Positions 1 through 9,790 are shown, counted from the stretch's first letter. The stretch: 43,988 bases of DNA from Bacteroidales bacterium (GCA_020860445.1 JAJBUH010000236.1:1-43988); one strand, 5' to 3'. Notes: generated by a model not told the origin, from the sequence alone. A program made the numbers and translations.

Positions 1-197
1 GCGCTGCGCAACCGATGGTGAAAAAGCCGAGGCCGGCCGCTCAGCCCTCTCCCCTCACTAATCATCCCGACCCCATCCCCTCTACCCTCCCATGGCTTCT
101 CCCCTCAAAATAGTCTGGATGGCGGCTACTGTGTCGGCCAGTTCGTGGCCCGAATCCCCTCAAAATCCATAAATCAATAAACCAATAAATCACAATC

Positions 198-1763
198 ATG
201 AACGAACTTACGAGCTTAGTCGACTGGTCGAGGGCGCAATTCGCTCTCACAGCCATGTACCATTGGCTCTTCGTGCCCCTCACCATCGGCCTATCCTTGA
301 TAGTCGCCATCATGGAGAGCATCTATGTGCGCACGGGACAACAGAAATGGAAGGCCATCACAAAATTCTGGATGACCCTCTTCGGCATCAACTTCGCCTG
401 CGGCATCGCCACCGGCCTTATCCTCGAGTTTGAGTTTGGCACTAACTGGAGCAACTACAGCTGGTTTGTGGGCGACATCTTCGGCGCTCCTCTTGCCATC
501 GAGGGCCTCTTGGCTTTCTTTATGGAAGCAACCTTCGTGGCCGTGATGTTCTTTGGCTGGAACAAGGTAAGCCGCGGTTTCCACCTTGCCTCAACCTGGC
601 TCACCGCCATCGGCGTTTCGCTTTCTGCCCTCTGGATTCTTATCGCCAACGCTTGGATGCAATATCCCGTGGGCATGGAGTTTGATCCGGCTCAGATGCG
701 CAATGTAATGGATAATTTCTGGGACGTAGCCCTCTCAACCGTAGCTATGCACAAGTTCTGCCACGCAGTCACCAGCGGCTGGGTATTGTCGGCTGTCTTC
801 GTAGTAGGCGTCAGCAGCTGGCTCCTCTACAAGAAGAGCAATATCTTGATGGCCAAGGATTCGGTGCGCGTGGCATCGTGGGTCGGCCTTATCGGCATCC
901 TGCTGGTGATGTGGACAGGCGACGGTTCGGCAGTCGACGTAGCTCGCGTTCAGCCTATGAAGCTCGCCGCTATGGAGGGTGTCTACAATGGCAGTCGCGG
1001 CCAGGGCCTCACTGGCTTTGGCATCCTCAATCCCGACAAGAAATATGACAATGACGAGGAGACCATGCTCTTCGCAATCGAGATACCCAAGGGCCTCTCA
1101 TTCCTCGCCACTCATGACTTTGACGCTTTCGTGCCGGGCATCAACGACCTGATCAACGGCATCTCTATCAACGAGGCTGGCGACACCGTATATGGTATCA
1201 CCTACGCCGACCGCATGGCCAGCGGCTTGCTCGCCCAAGATGCCCTCAAACTGTATGGAGAGGCTCAGGCCATCGGCGATCAAGAGACGATGGCCCAAGC
1301 AGCCCAGGTTATCAAGGAGAATTACGCAAACTTCGGTTACGGCTACCTGCAGTCGCCAGCCGATGCCATTCCGCCGGTAGGAATGACATTCTATGCCTTC
1401 CATATCATGGTAATCTTTGGCGGTTACCTGCTGCTGCTCTTCGTGGTGCTTATCTTCGTTTGCTACCGCTCTGACAAGACCCTCGAAAATCCTTGGCTGT
1501 GCTTCTTCGGCCTTATCTCGATTCCCATAGTCTATATCTGCTCTGAGGCTGGATGGATTACCGCCGAGGTGGGCCGTCAACCCTGGACCATCCAGGATGT
1601 GCTGCCGCGCAACGTAGCCATCTCAGACATCTCGGCTGGATCAGTCGAGGCCACATTCTGGGTATTCGCTGCCATATTCACTCTGCTTCTCTTTGCTGAA
1701 ATCAGCATCATGGTGCGATTCATCATCAACTCAGAGAAGAAAAACATCATCCCCAAGCAATAA
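198..1763 (+). CDS. cydA: Cytochrome bd ubiquinol oxidase subunit I
   Basis: 521 aa; N-terminus LVDWSRAQFALTAMYHWLFVPLTIGLS, GWITAEVGRQPW motif, multiple TM helices; followed by cydB. Confidence 0.97.
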   Translation: MNELTSLVDWSRAQFALTAMYHWLFVPLTIGLSLIVAIMESIYVRTGQQKWKAITKFWMTLFGINFACGIATGLILEFEFGTNWSNYSWFVGDIFGAPLAIEGLLAFFMEATFVAVMFFGWNKVSRGFHLASTWLTAIGVSLSALWILIANAWMQYPVGMEFDPAQMRNVMDNFWDVALSTVAMHKFCHAVTSGWVLSAVFVVGVSSWLLYKKSNILMAKDSVRVASWVGLIGILLVMWTGDGSAVDVARVQPMKLAAMEGVYNGSRGQGLTGFGILNPDKKYDNDEETMLFAIEIPKGLSFLATHDFDAFVPGINDLINGISINEAGDTVYGITYADRMASGLLAQDALKLYGEAQAIGDQETMAQAAQVIKENYANFGYGYLQSPADAIPPVGMTFYAFHIMVIFGGYLLLLFVVLIFVCYRSDKTLENPWLCFFGLISIPIVYICSEAGWITAEVGRQPWTIQDVLPRNVAISDISAGSVEATFWVFAAIFTLLLFAEISIMVRFIINSEKKNIIPKQ

Positions 1764-1832
1764 CGACGACTTGGCCAATATAGATATTACCACCTTCATA
1801 TTTCTGTAATGGGCTATGGATTGGTAATATTT

Positions 1833-1867
1833 CCAAAAACCAAAAACTAAAAACCAAAAACCAAAAT
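1833..1867 (+). repeat. Heptamer array CCAAAAA x5 (one CTAAAAA unit) ending 1 nt before the cydB ATG
   Basis: Read directly: CCAAAAA CCAAAAA CTAAAAA CCAAAAA CCAAAAT. Confidence 0.95.
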
Positions 1868-1868
1868 T

Positions 1869-2999
1869 ATGTATTGCTTACAAGCCTATTGGTGGCTCTT
1901 AATATCGGTGCTTGGCGCCCTGCTCGTGTTCCTGCTCTTCGTGCAAGGCGGACAGAGCCTCATCTGGTCGACCCATCGCGACTACCGCGACCTAATCGTC
2001 AATTCGATAGGCCGCAAATGGGAATTCACATACACCACCCTGGTAGTGTTCGGCGGCGCTTTCTTCGCCTCATTCCCACTGTTCTACTCAACCAGCTTTG
2101 GCGGCGCTTACTGGCTGTGGATGCTTATCCTGGTCAGCTTTGTGGTGCAAGCCTTCAGCTTTGAGTTCCGCCGCAAGCACGGCAATCTCTACGGCACTTG
2201 CACCTACGATGCCTTGCTGACTTTCAACGGCCTGTTTGGCTGCGTGATGCTCGGCATCGCCGTTGGCATGTTCTTCTTCGGCGCTGAGTTCACAGTATCA
2301 AAGGGCAACATCCTCAATGGTTCTGCTCCAGTGATTTCGCAATGGTCCGAGACTCATGGCCTCGAGGCTATGATAGTGCCGGGCTGTCTGCTGCTTGGCT
2401 TCGCAGTGTTCTTCCTGGCTCGCGCTCAGGCTTGCATGTATTTCATCAACAACATCGATGGCGGAAACGGCTTCACACAGTCGATGCGCATCAAGACTCT
2501 CTTCAACGGCGCAATCTTCGCCCTGCTCTTCATCGCTTTCGCCATCCTGCTGTTTATGCAAGGCGGCTATCGCATGACCCCCGAGGGCACATTCGCTTAT
2601 GAGCCTCACATCTATTGGACCAACCTCTGGCAAATGTGGTGGTGCGTGCCAATCCTGCTGATTGGCGTGGTGATGGTGTTGTTCGCCATCTTGCGCACGG
2701 CTCTGTGCGGCACTTTCTTCAAGGGTATTTGGTGGAGCGGCATCGGCACAGTGCTTGTGGTACTTGTGCTGTTCTGGCTCGCTGGATATAATGGCACGGC
2801 CTACTATCCATCGCTGCTCGACGCTCAGAGTTCGCTCTCGATTACCAACAGCAGTTCGTCGCACTTCACTCTGGTAGTGATGAGCTGGGTATCGATTCTG
2901 GTACCATTTGTGCTGGCTTACATCTGGTATTGCTGGTACAAGATGAACGCCACACCGCTCACCCAGAAAGAACTCCAATCCGATTCCCACGTCTACTAA
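1869..2999 (+). CDS. cydB: Cytochrome bd ubiquinol oxidase subunit II
   Basis: 376 aa membrane protein, CydB-like, directly downstream of cydA. Confidence 0.96.
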   Translation: MYCLQAYWWLLISVLGALLVFLLFVQGGQSLIWSTHRDYRDLIVNSIGRKWEFTYTTLVVFGGAFFASFPLFYSTSFGGAYWLWMLILVSFVVQAFSFEFRRKHGNLYGTCTYDALLTFNGLFGCVMLGIAVGMFFFGAEFTVSKGNILNGSAPVISQWSETHGLEAMIVPGCLLLGFAVFFLARAQACMYFINNIDGGNGFTQSMRIKTLFNGAIFALLFIAFAILLFMQGGYRMTPEGTFAYEPHIYWTNLWQMWWCVPILLIGVVMVLFAILRTALCGTFFKGIWWSGIGTVLVVLVLFWLAGYNGTAYYPSLLDAQSSLSITNSSSSHFTLVVMSWVSILVPFVLAYIWYCWYKMNATPLTQKELQSDSHVY

Positions 3000-3008
3000 T
3001 TTCTTCTT

Positions 3009-3190
3009 AACGTAAGCGCGTAAGCTTTACGTAAGCACGTCCCAACGTAAGCACGTAAGCTTTACTTAAGCACAAACTGAGTGATAGGTTTTAACCTAAA
3101 ACAAAAAAATAATTGTCTAAATAATAATTATCAATTTTGTGCTTACGTAAAGCTTACGTGCTTACGTTAAGTTACGTGCTTACGTTTTAC
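3009..3190. repeat. Palindromic repeat cluster: direct copies of AACGTAAGCRCGTAAGCTTTACKTAAGCAC and a ~33 bp inverted repeat
   Basis: Arms 3044-3076 and 3136-3168 are reverse complements with one mismatch; another direct copy at 3009-3040; partial inverted copy at about 3167-3187. Confidence 0.93.
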
Positions 3191-3194
3191 CCCT

Positions 3195-3791
3195 ATGGAT
3201 TCATATTTTACGATAAGCAAGCCATCGCAAAGTCAGCTGAGGGAGAAGATGAGCCGATTCATCTCCTTTGCCATCCCTGTGGCCTCGGCCGAAGAGGCTA
3301 AGGCTGAGATAGCGCGCAAGCAAAACGAATACCACGATGCACGCCATGTGTGCTGGGCATATATGATTGGCCCAGAGAGGAAGCAATTCCTGTCATCCGA
3401 CAATGGCGAACCCTCCGGCACTGCCGGCAAACCGATCTTGGGCCAAATCAATTCATTTAATCTGACCGATATCGTAGTAATCGTGGTGCGCTATTTCGGT
3501 GGCATCAAGCTCGGCACATCAGGCCTGATAGCCGCCTACCGCGAGGCAGCGCGCTTGGCCCTCAGCGAAGCCGAAATCATTGAAAAACACCAAACCTCTC
3601 GTTATTCTTTCACATTCCCCTACCTGTCGATGAATGAAGTGATGCGCATAGCCAAAATGCCGCAAGTAAGGGTAATCTCGCAACAATTTGACAATTCCTG
3701 CTCGATGACCATCGAGTGCAACCTGGCCGATTCTCCTATGGTGGAGTCACGCCTCTCCTCAGTCTCCGGTCTCACCCTCCCACCCCGTTAG
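3195..3791 (+). CDS. YigZ/IMPACT family protein
   Basis: DNGEPSGTAGKPIL and VVRYFGGIKLGTSGLIAAYREAA signatures. Confidence 0.93.
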   Translation: MDSYFTISKPSQSQLREKMSRFISFAIPVASAEEAKAEIARKQNEYHDARHVCWAYMIGPERKQFLSSDNGEPSGTAGKPILGQINSFNLTDIVVIVVRYFGGIKLGTSGLIAAYREAARLALSEAEIIEKHQTSRYSFTFPYLSMNEVMRIAKMPQVRVISQQFDNSCSMTIECNLADSPMVESRLSSVSGLTLPPR

Positions 3792-3804
3792 GGGTTGTTT
3801 CATC
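3782..3804 (+). repeat. 23 nt repeat ACCCCGTTAGGGGTTGTTTCATC, copy 1; contains a CCCC-GTTA-GGGG mini-hairpin
   Basis: Identical string at 10550-10572; overlaps the stop codon of the yigZ-like gene. Confidence 0.9.
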
Positions 3805-3835
3805 TAGCCGCCAACGACCTTAACAATAATAGGTA

Positions 3836-3866
3836 TTGTTTATGTCAGAAATTATTCGTACCTTTG
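3836..3866 (+). promoter_or_regulatory. Bacteroidetes-type promoter for uvrA (TTG near -33, TACCTTTG at -7)
   Basis: TTGTT at 3836-3840, TACCTTTG at 3859-3866, about 20 nt spacing, about 30 nt before the uvrA ATG. Confidence 0.75.
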
Positions 3867-3895
3867 TAAGTTATTTCAATTGGTACGAATAGAAA

Positions 3896-6721
3896 ATGTC
3901 AGCAAACATAGTAGTGAAGGGAGCCCGGGTCAACAATCTCAATAATATCGACCTCGAGCTGCCCGGAAATAAGTTTATAGTCATAACGGGCCTATCCGGT
4001 TCCGGCAAATCTTCTTTAGCATTTGACACCCTCTATGCCGAGGGACAACGCCGATATGTGGAGAGCCTTTCGGCTTACGCTCGACAATTTATGGGAAAAC
4101 TCTCTAAGCCCGAATGTGACTGGATCAAGGGATTGCCTCCAGCCATCGCCATCGAGCAAAAAGTGAATACCAGGAATCCGCGTTCTACAGTTGGCACAAG
4201 CACCGAAATCTACGATTACCTGCGCCTGCTCTTTTCGAGAGTGGGTCGCACATATTCGCCCATTAGCGGCGAGCAAGTCAAGAAACACACGCCCGAAGAT
4301 GTCATCGAGTGTGCCACTTCTTATCCCGATGGCACTCGCTTGGCATTAGTAGCGCCTATATCTTTGCCTCAGGGTCGCACCTTGGCCCAGCAACTCGACA
4401 TATATATTAAGGAGGGATTCTCTCGCCTGGTAAAATGGACACGCGCCAAAGGCAAGGCTCCAAAGGCCGAGTTTGTGCCAATCGACGAACTGTTGGCGCA
4501 GCCTAAGCTCCCTGTTACCCCCGAGGGTTACGACTTGCTTATCGACCGCTTTGCTGCCAGCCACGAGCAAGACGAGGTGTCGCGCCTTTCAGAATCGGTA
4601 GAGACAGCATTTTTTGAGGGACACGACCAATGCTCCTTGGTGGTATGGGACGCAGATGGAACTGCTCGCCGCCATGATTTCTCAAAGCGATTTGAGGCCG
4701 ATGGCATAACTTTTCTTGAACCATCTGACCAACTTTTCAATTTCAACAACCCTTACGGAGCATGCCCCACTTGCGAGGGGTTTGGCAAAATCATAGGCAT
4801 TGACGAGAAGCTGGTAGTCCCTAATCCAGCTCTGTCAGTCTATGACGATGCCGTGGTGTGCTGGCGCGGAGAAAAGATGAGCGAGTGGAAACGCGAACTC
4901 ATACATCTCGCTCCCCATATCAGTTTCCCAATCCATCGTCCCTACTGCGACCTCACCGAGGCAGAAAAGCGCCTGCTCTGGGAGGGCAATTCGAGATTCA
5001 AGGGTATCAACGGTTTCTTCAAAATGGTTGAGCGCCAACAGGCGAAAATCCAATACCGAGTGATGCTGGCTCGATTCAGAGGCAAGACCACTTGCCCAGA
5101 CTGCCATGGCGCTCGCTTGCGCCCCGAGGCTGAGTATGTCAAGGTATCAGGACGCAGCATCACCGAACTGGTGAGAATGCCCGTGAGCGAATTGCAACAG
5201 TGGTTCGCCAAGCTCGAGCTCGACCCCACCGATGCCGCAATAGCCAAGCGCATACTCACCGAAATCAATAATCGACTTGGATTCTTGATGCAAGTGGGCT
5301 TGGGTTATCTCACTCTCGACCGCCTCAGCAACAGTCTGTCGGGCGGCGAAAGCCAACGCATCAACCTTGCCACCTCGCTTGGCAGCAGTCTGGTGGGTTC
5401 GCTCTATATCCTTGATGAGCCGTCAATCGGCCTCCACCCTCGCGACACCCAGAAACTAATTGGAGTGCTGCGCGATTTGCAGCAAATCGGCAATACAGTC
5501 GTGGTCGTAGAGCATGATGAGGAGATAATGCGCGCTGCCGACTGGATTGTTGATGTTGGTCCTAAGGCTGGTCGCCTGGGTGGACAGATTGTTTACGAAG
5601 GTCCAGTGCCAGCTGATGGCGACAAGGCTCTGGTTGAGCAGCACCCCGACTCGTACACGCTCAAATATCTTGCCCATCAACTTGAGATACCCACGCCAAA
5701 GCAACGCCGCCATTGGAGCAGCTTCATCGAGGTGAAAGGCGCTCGCGAGCATAATCTGAAAAACATCGATGTCAAATTCCCGCTCGGGGTGATGACAGTG
5801 GTAACCGGTGTGAGCGGCAGCGGCAAGTCAACCCTCGTTAGGGACGTGCTGTACCGCGCTATGCGTCGCCGTCTGGGCGAAGCAGGCGAGGCACCCGGTG
5901 CGCATCTTGGCCTCGAGGGCGATTTGCATCGCATAACCGCTGTCGAGTTTGTAGACCAAAATCCAATTGGTACCTCCTCGCGCTCCAACCCAGCTACCTA
6001 TCTCAAGGCTTACGATGAGATACGCAAACTCTTTGCCGACCAGCAAGCCGCCAAGCAGATGGGATTTACAGCGGCATACTTCTCGACCAACACCGATGGT
6101 GGCCGATGCGATGAGTGCAAGGGCGCGGGAGTGATAAATATCGAGATGCAATTCATGGCTGATATTTCAATTCCCTGCGAGGCTTGTCATGGCAAGCGAT
6201 TCAAGCCTGACATCCTCGAGGTGCGCTATCGCGGCCAGAACATCGATGATGTACTGAATATGACAGTAAATCAGGCCATTGAATTTTTTGGCGAAGACGG
6301 TGACAGCCAGGCCAAAAAGATTGTAAAGCGCCTGTTGCCGCTCCAGCAAGTTGGCTTGGGCTACATCAAGCTGGGACAGACCAGTTCTACCCTATCTGGG
6401 GGTGAGAACCAGCGTGTCAAGCTGGCTTATTTCTTGTCGCAAGAGAAGCCTCAGCCGGCCATGCTCATATTTGACGAACCAACCACGGGTCTGCATTTCC
6501 ACGACATCAGCGTGCTGATGGCATCGTTTGACCGTCTAATCTCGCAGGGCCACACCATTGTCATCATCGAGCACAATCTCGAGGTGATCAAATGCGCCGA
6601 CCATGTGATAGATATTGGCCCAGAGGGAGGAGACGCCGGCGGCTACATCGTGGCGCAAGGCACTCCCGAGCAGATAGCCGCCTGTGAGGAAAGCTACACT
6701 GGCCGTTGGCTCAATCTTTAG
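3896..6721 (+). CDS. uvrA: Excinuclease ABC subunit A
   Basis: 941 aa with two ABC modules (GLSGSGKSSLAFDTLYAEGQRRYVES; GVSGSGKSTL), zinc-finger CxxC motifs, LSGGE motifs. Confidence 0.98.
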   Translation: MSANIVVKGARVNNLNNIDLELPGNKFIVITGLSGSGKSSLAFDTLYAEGQRRYVESLSAYARQFMGKLSKPECDWIKGLPPAIAIEQKVNTRNPRSTVGTSTEIYDYLRLLFSRVGRTYSPISGEQVKKHTPEDVIECATSYPDGTRLALVAPISLPQGRTLAQQLDIYIKEGFSRLVKWTRAKGKAPKAEFVPIDELLAQPKLPVTPEGYDLLIDRFAASHEQDEVSRLSESVETAFFEGHDQCSLVVWDADGTARRHDFSKRFEADGITFLEPSDQLFNFNNPYGACPTCEGFGKIIGIDEKLVVPNPALSVYDDAVVCWRGEKMSEWKRELIHLAPHISFPIHRPYCDLTEAEKRLLWEGNSRFKGINGFFKMVERQQAKIQYRVMLARFRGKTTCPDCHGARLRPEAEYVKVSGRSITELVRMPVSELQQWFAKLELDPTDAAIAKRILTEINNRLGFLMQVGLGYLTLDRLSNSLSGGESQRINLATSLGSSLVGSLYILDEPSIGLHPRDTQKLIGVLRDLQQIGNTVVVVEHDEEIMRAADWIVDVGPKAGRLGGQIVYEGPVPADGDKALVEQHPDSYTLKYLAHQLEIPTPKQRRHWSSFIEVKGAREHNLKNIDVKFPLGVMTVVTGVSGSGKSTLVRDVLYRAMRRRLGEAGEAPGAHLGLEGDLHRITAVEFVDQNPIGTSSRSNPATYLKAYDEIRKLFADQQAAKQMGFTAAYFSTNTDGGRCDECKGAGVINIEMQFMADISIPCEACHGKRFKPDILEVRYRGQNIDDVLNMTVNQAIEFFGEDGDSQAKKIVKRLLPLQQVGLGYIKLGQTSSTLSGGENQRVKLAYFLSQEKPQPAMLIFDEPTTGLHFHDISVLMASFDRLISQGHTIVIIEHNLEVIKCADHVIDIGPEGGDAGGYIVAQGTPEQIAACEESYTGRWLNL

Positions 6722-9719
6722 TGTCGATGCGGCCGCACATGGTCGCAAAGGGACAATACTTGCACTGATCAGCGTCTTCGGTCTGAGCGAAAGGTTTTTC
6801 CGGGCCGAAGATATCCTCAAGCAAGCCAGAGAGGCGCTCTCTGAACTCATCCCGGTATTTGCGATAGTCTAGCAATGGCTCTTTGCCTATCAGCAAATCC
6901 GGCAGACCCTCTGTTTTGATTTTTGAGAACAGATATACCTTGGGTTGAATTGCATAATCCACTCCTCGCTGACCCTGCATCAAGTCGCCATAAGCTAAGC
7001 AATAGAGCATCAGCTGGAAGATAGCGCCGTAAGCGTGATTGGTGAAAAGAGATTCAACCGTTGGAGCCCTCAGCTCATCACTGCCAGTCTTGTAATCGAT
7101 GAAGCGGAGGTATTGGCCAGCGTCATCGAGCTGGTCAATGCGGTCAATCGACATGGTGAAATTAACAGTGCGATTCCCGTCAACACACCACTCATGGGTA
7201 TGCTTGCCGCCTTCGTCCTCGCCCGACACAAAGACAAACTCCTTGCCTTCGCTCTCGCACTGCAGCATGTGGCGTATGTAGGTAGCTATGACTCGAGCCA
7301 ATACTCTGCCCTCGCCTGGTATTAGCTTGACATCGGTGTACTTGCCGCCATAGTATATCTCGTTCATGGCCTGGAGTGCCATGTAGGTGAGTCGACCTAT
7401 CAGGCGCGGGTCATCCAAGATTTGGCGCAACCGCTCAGGCTGGATCAATCCATTCTTTCCCTCTCCTTTCAGGCCTAAGTAGAATCTCTCGGCCACCTTG
7501 TGGAGGATGCTGCCGTAAGAAGCGGCATCCATATATTCCGGGTCGAAATTATCATATCGCATACCCTTTACGCTCTGCAGATAGAATCGCAGTGGGCATT
7601 GGATATAGGATTTGAGAGCCGAGGCAGAGATATTGCGATTGCCTCCGGGCAGGAAGCTTTTCAGTTCTCCCATCACCCGCTCATCTTTCTCAATCGTGAT
7701 TGTGCGAGGCGAGAATGGCTTCATGCCCACGTAGGGTGATTCTACCTTGGCCTTGTCTTTGAGCATAATCTTGAGCTGCTGCAGATAGCGCGAGATTTCA
7801 CCCGAGGCTTCGTCGGGCGTGCGGCTGTCATAGATTAGGCACAGGCGAGTTGCGCGAGTGATGAGGCGATAGAATTGATAGGCCATCGTAATCTCCTCAG
7901 TCTCGACAGTGGGCATGCCGTAGGCAGCGCGCAAGGTAGGAGGAATAAGCGAAGGACTGAAATTCTTCTTTGGCAAAATGCGCTCGTTGAGCGACAAGAC
8001 GATGAGATTGTCAAAGTCCAAGCCACGGGCATCCTGCAGGCCCAAAATCTGCAATCCTGTCACTGGGTCGCCATTGAGTTGGATATGTGTGTATATGAGC
8101 AGTCGGCGCAGCAGGCTGAAGAAGGTGCGTTCTTTCATCGCAATCCCATACTGGTCGGCAAGCTCGTAGATATCGCGAATCGCCAATCCGTAAGCCTCAA
8201 GAATCAGAGCTTCGTAGGGTGTGGTTATCTCCTCATCAATATTATGCGACATCTTACCAATGCTCTCGGTGACAAATTTTGAAAGGGCATCAATCAAGCC
8301 ATCGAGATAGGCTTTAACCAGGATGATGTCGCGACCAGCCTCGCGGAATATCGGAGCCAGCGTGGGGCACATCTGGCAAATCTCGGCCGATGGCACATTG
8401 TATAGATGCTCCTTGGTGATTTTGTCGCGCAGGGCTTGTGCTTGGTCTGGAGCCATCGATGATACGTAGGGCTGAGACAGTATCTCCAACACGTCCTTGT
8501 AGAAATAGCTGTGGGCTCCAGCCATTGTGCGACAGTTCTCTTGCATATACAGGATAGCGGTAATCAGAGATGCGAATGGGGTGTTGGTGAAGTTGACGCG
8601 CATCGCCACATTCAGCTTATTGACATCGCCGGGCAGGGAGTATAGCACAGGTGTGAGTAGTTTTTCGTTGGGGAGCACCAGACCCGTTATCTCATGGTTG
8701 ATGGCATCGGTGCCAGCCTCGCGGTCATTCTCGCTCCATTGGCGCAGCACTCTGGCAGCGACCTTGGCTTGGCCGATATTTGACGGCACGGCTATGATGC
8801 GAAAATCGGGCAGGTCGTCGATGGCAATCTCCTCGAGTTGGAAATCTCGGGGCGCTGGAAATTCCTTGGCAAGAGCCTTTATCAAGTCTGCTGCCTTGTT
8901 GCCAGGGAGTGACAAAAGCGGCGAAGCGGTGTCCCAGAAAAATTCGGCAATGCCCAATTCCCTTAGCTTCTTGAAAATCAGCATACGGGCAGGAGGCAGG
9001 ACATAGAATCCTATGAATGCGTAGCGGCGCCCATGAAAATCCCCAACTCCCATGTCGGCTATGTCGTGCTGCACCATTCGCGACTGCATGCCCGAATAGG
9101 TGATGCCTCGCTGAGCAAGCAAGCGGTTGAAGCGGCAATACAGCTCGTGGAGCACTTCCCATAGGTTGATAAACTTTTTCTGCGCGCTCTCGGCATCATC
9201 GTTATGGCCCACATGGCGCCAGAAATGTTCGGGCTTTACTTCTTGGATGTATTTCTCGCCCAGAATGCGAGCGACCTCAATCTGCTCGGGGGTGAGATAA
9301 TTGGACATTATCTCGCGCTCGGCCTTGACGTTTTTGAAAAGCTGAGACTCGTCGACAAGGCATGAATCGACATCGTTGAAGTCGTTGAGCAACACTTGGC
9401 CCCAGAATACAAACGCGTCAAAGTCCTTGGCCTGGTCGGCTCGGCCTTTTTCCTTCATCACCTGGGCATAAGCCTGGTAGAGCAGGAAAAGCAATTCGAT
9501 GTTGCCCCCGATGGGTAGGGATGAGAACTCTTGGGTAAAGGCTGTGATAGTGATCATGCGCGGCATAAAACAGCTCTGACCGTAAGTTTCCTTAAGGTAT
9601 TTGCGCATAAACATTGCCGCTCTCTTGTTGGGGAAGACGAAGGTGTAGGAGCCCAGATCGAGCCCCTCGGCCTTTTTGGCAGCGTAGTAGCATGCCACTT
9701 GTTTGAGGAATTTGTCCAT
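6711..9719 (-). CDS. PD-(D/E)XK nuclease family / AddB-like inactivated helicase protein
   Basis: 1002 aa; N-terminal YTFVFPNKRAAMFMRKYL; C-terminal RFIDYKTGSDE nuclease motif and CKYCPFATMC cysteines. Confidence 0.88.
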   Translation of the reverse strand: MDKFLKQVACYYAAKKAEGLDLGSYTFVFPNKRAAMFMRKYLKETYGQSCFMPRMITITAFTQEFSSLPIGGNIELLFLLYQAYAQVMKEKGRADQAKDFDAFVFWGQVLLNDFNDVDSCLVDESQLFKNVKAEREIMSNYLTPEQIEVARILGEKYIQEVKPEHFWRHVGHNDDAESAQKKFINLWEVLHELYCRFNRLLAQRGITYSGMQSRMVQHDIADMGVGDFHGRRYAFIGFYVLPPARMLIFKKLRELGIAEFFWDTASPLLSLPGNKAADLIKALAKEFPAPRDFQLEEIAIDDLPDFRIIAVPSNIGQAKVAARVLRQWSENDREAGTDAINHEITGLVLPNEKLLTPVLYSLPGDVNKLNVAMRVNFTNTPFASLITAILYMQENCRTMAGAHSYFYKDVLEILSQPYVSSMAPDQAQALRDKITKEHLYNVPSAEICQMCPTLAPIFREAGRDIILVKAYLDGLIDALSKFVTESIGKMSHNIDEEITTPYEALILEAYGLAIRDIYELADQYGIAMKERTFFSLLRRLLIYTHIQLNGDPVTGLQILGLQDARGLDFDNLIVLSLNERILPKKNFSPSLIPPTLRAAYGMPTVETEEITMAYQFYRLITRATRLCLIYDSRTPDEASGEISRYLQQLKIMLKDKAKVESPYVGMKPFSPRTITIEKDERVMGELKSFLPGGNRNISASALKSYIQCPLRFYLQSVKGMRYDNFDPEYMDAASYGSILHKVAERFYLGLKGEGKNGLIQPERLRQILDDPRLIGRLTYMALQAMNEIYYGGKYTDVKLIPGEGRVLARVIATYIRHMLQCESEGKEFVFVSGEDEGGKHTHEWCVDGNRTVNFTMSIDRIDQLDDAGQYLRFIDYKTGSDELRAPTVESLFTNHAYGAIFQLMLYCLAYGDLMQGQRGVDYAIQPKVYLFSKIKTEGLPDLLIGKEPLLDYRKYRDEFRERLSGLLEDIFGPEKPFAQTEDADQCKYCPFATMCGRIDTKD

Positions 9720-9723
9720 GCGG

Positions 9724-9731
9724 CAAAGTTA
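9724..9731 (-). promoter_or_regulatory. -7 element TAACTTTG very close to the AddB-like start
   Basis: Minus strand reads TAACTTTG-ccgc-ATG; only 4 nt between the element and the ATG. Confidence 0.55.
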
Positions 9732-9754
9732 CTCAATTTTGTTGAGACGAGGAA

Positions 9755-9790
9755 ATAAAAAAGCATCCGAGGCGTGGAATCGGATGCTTG
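9755..9790 (-). terminator. Intrinsic terminator downstream of the small lipoprotein gene
   Basis: Minus strand AAGCATCCGATTCCACGCCTCGGATGCTTTTTTATTT: 9 bp stem followed by a T run. Confidence 0.85.

Noticed and set aside
1098-1580. 160 aa and other minus-strand ORFs inside cydA, cydB (2298-2990) and uvrA
   Set aside because: Shadow ORFs of GC-biased coding sequence with no family resemblance.
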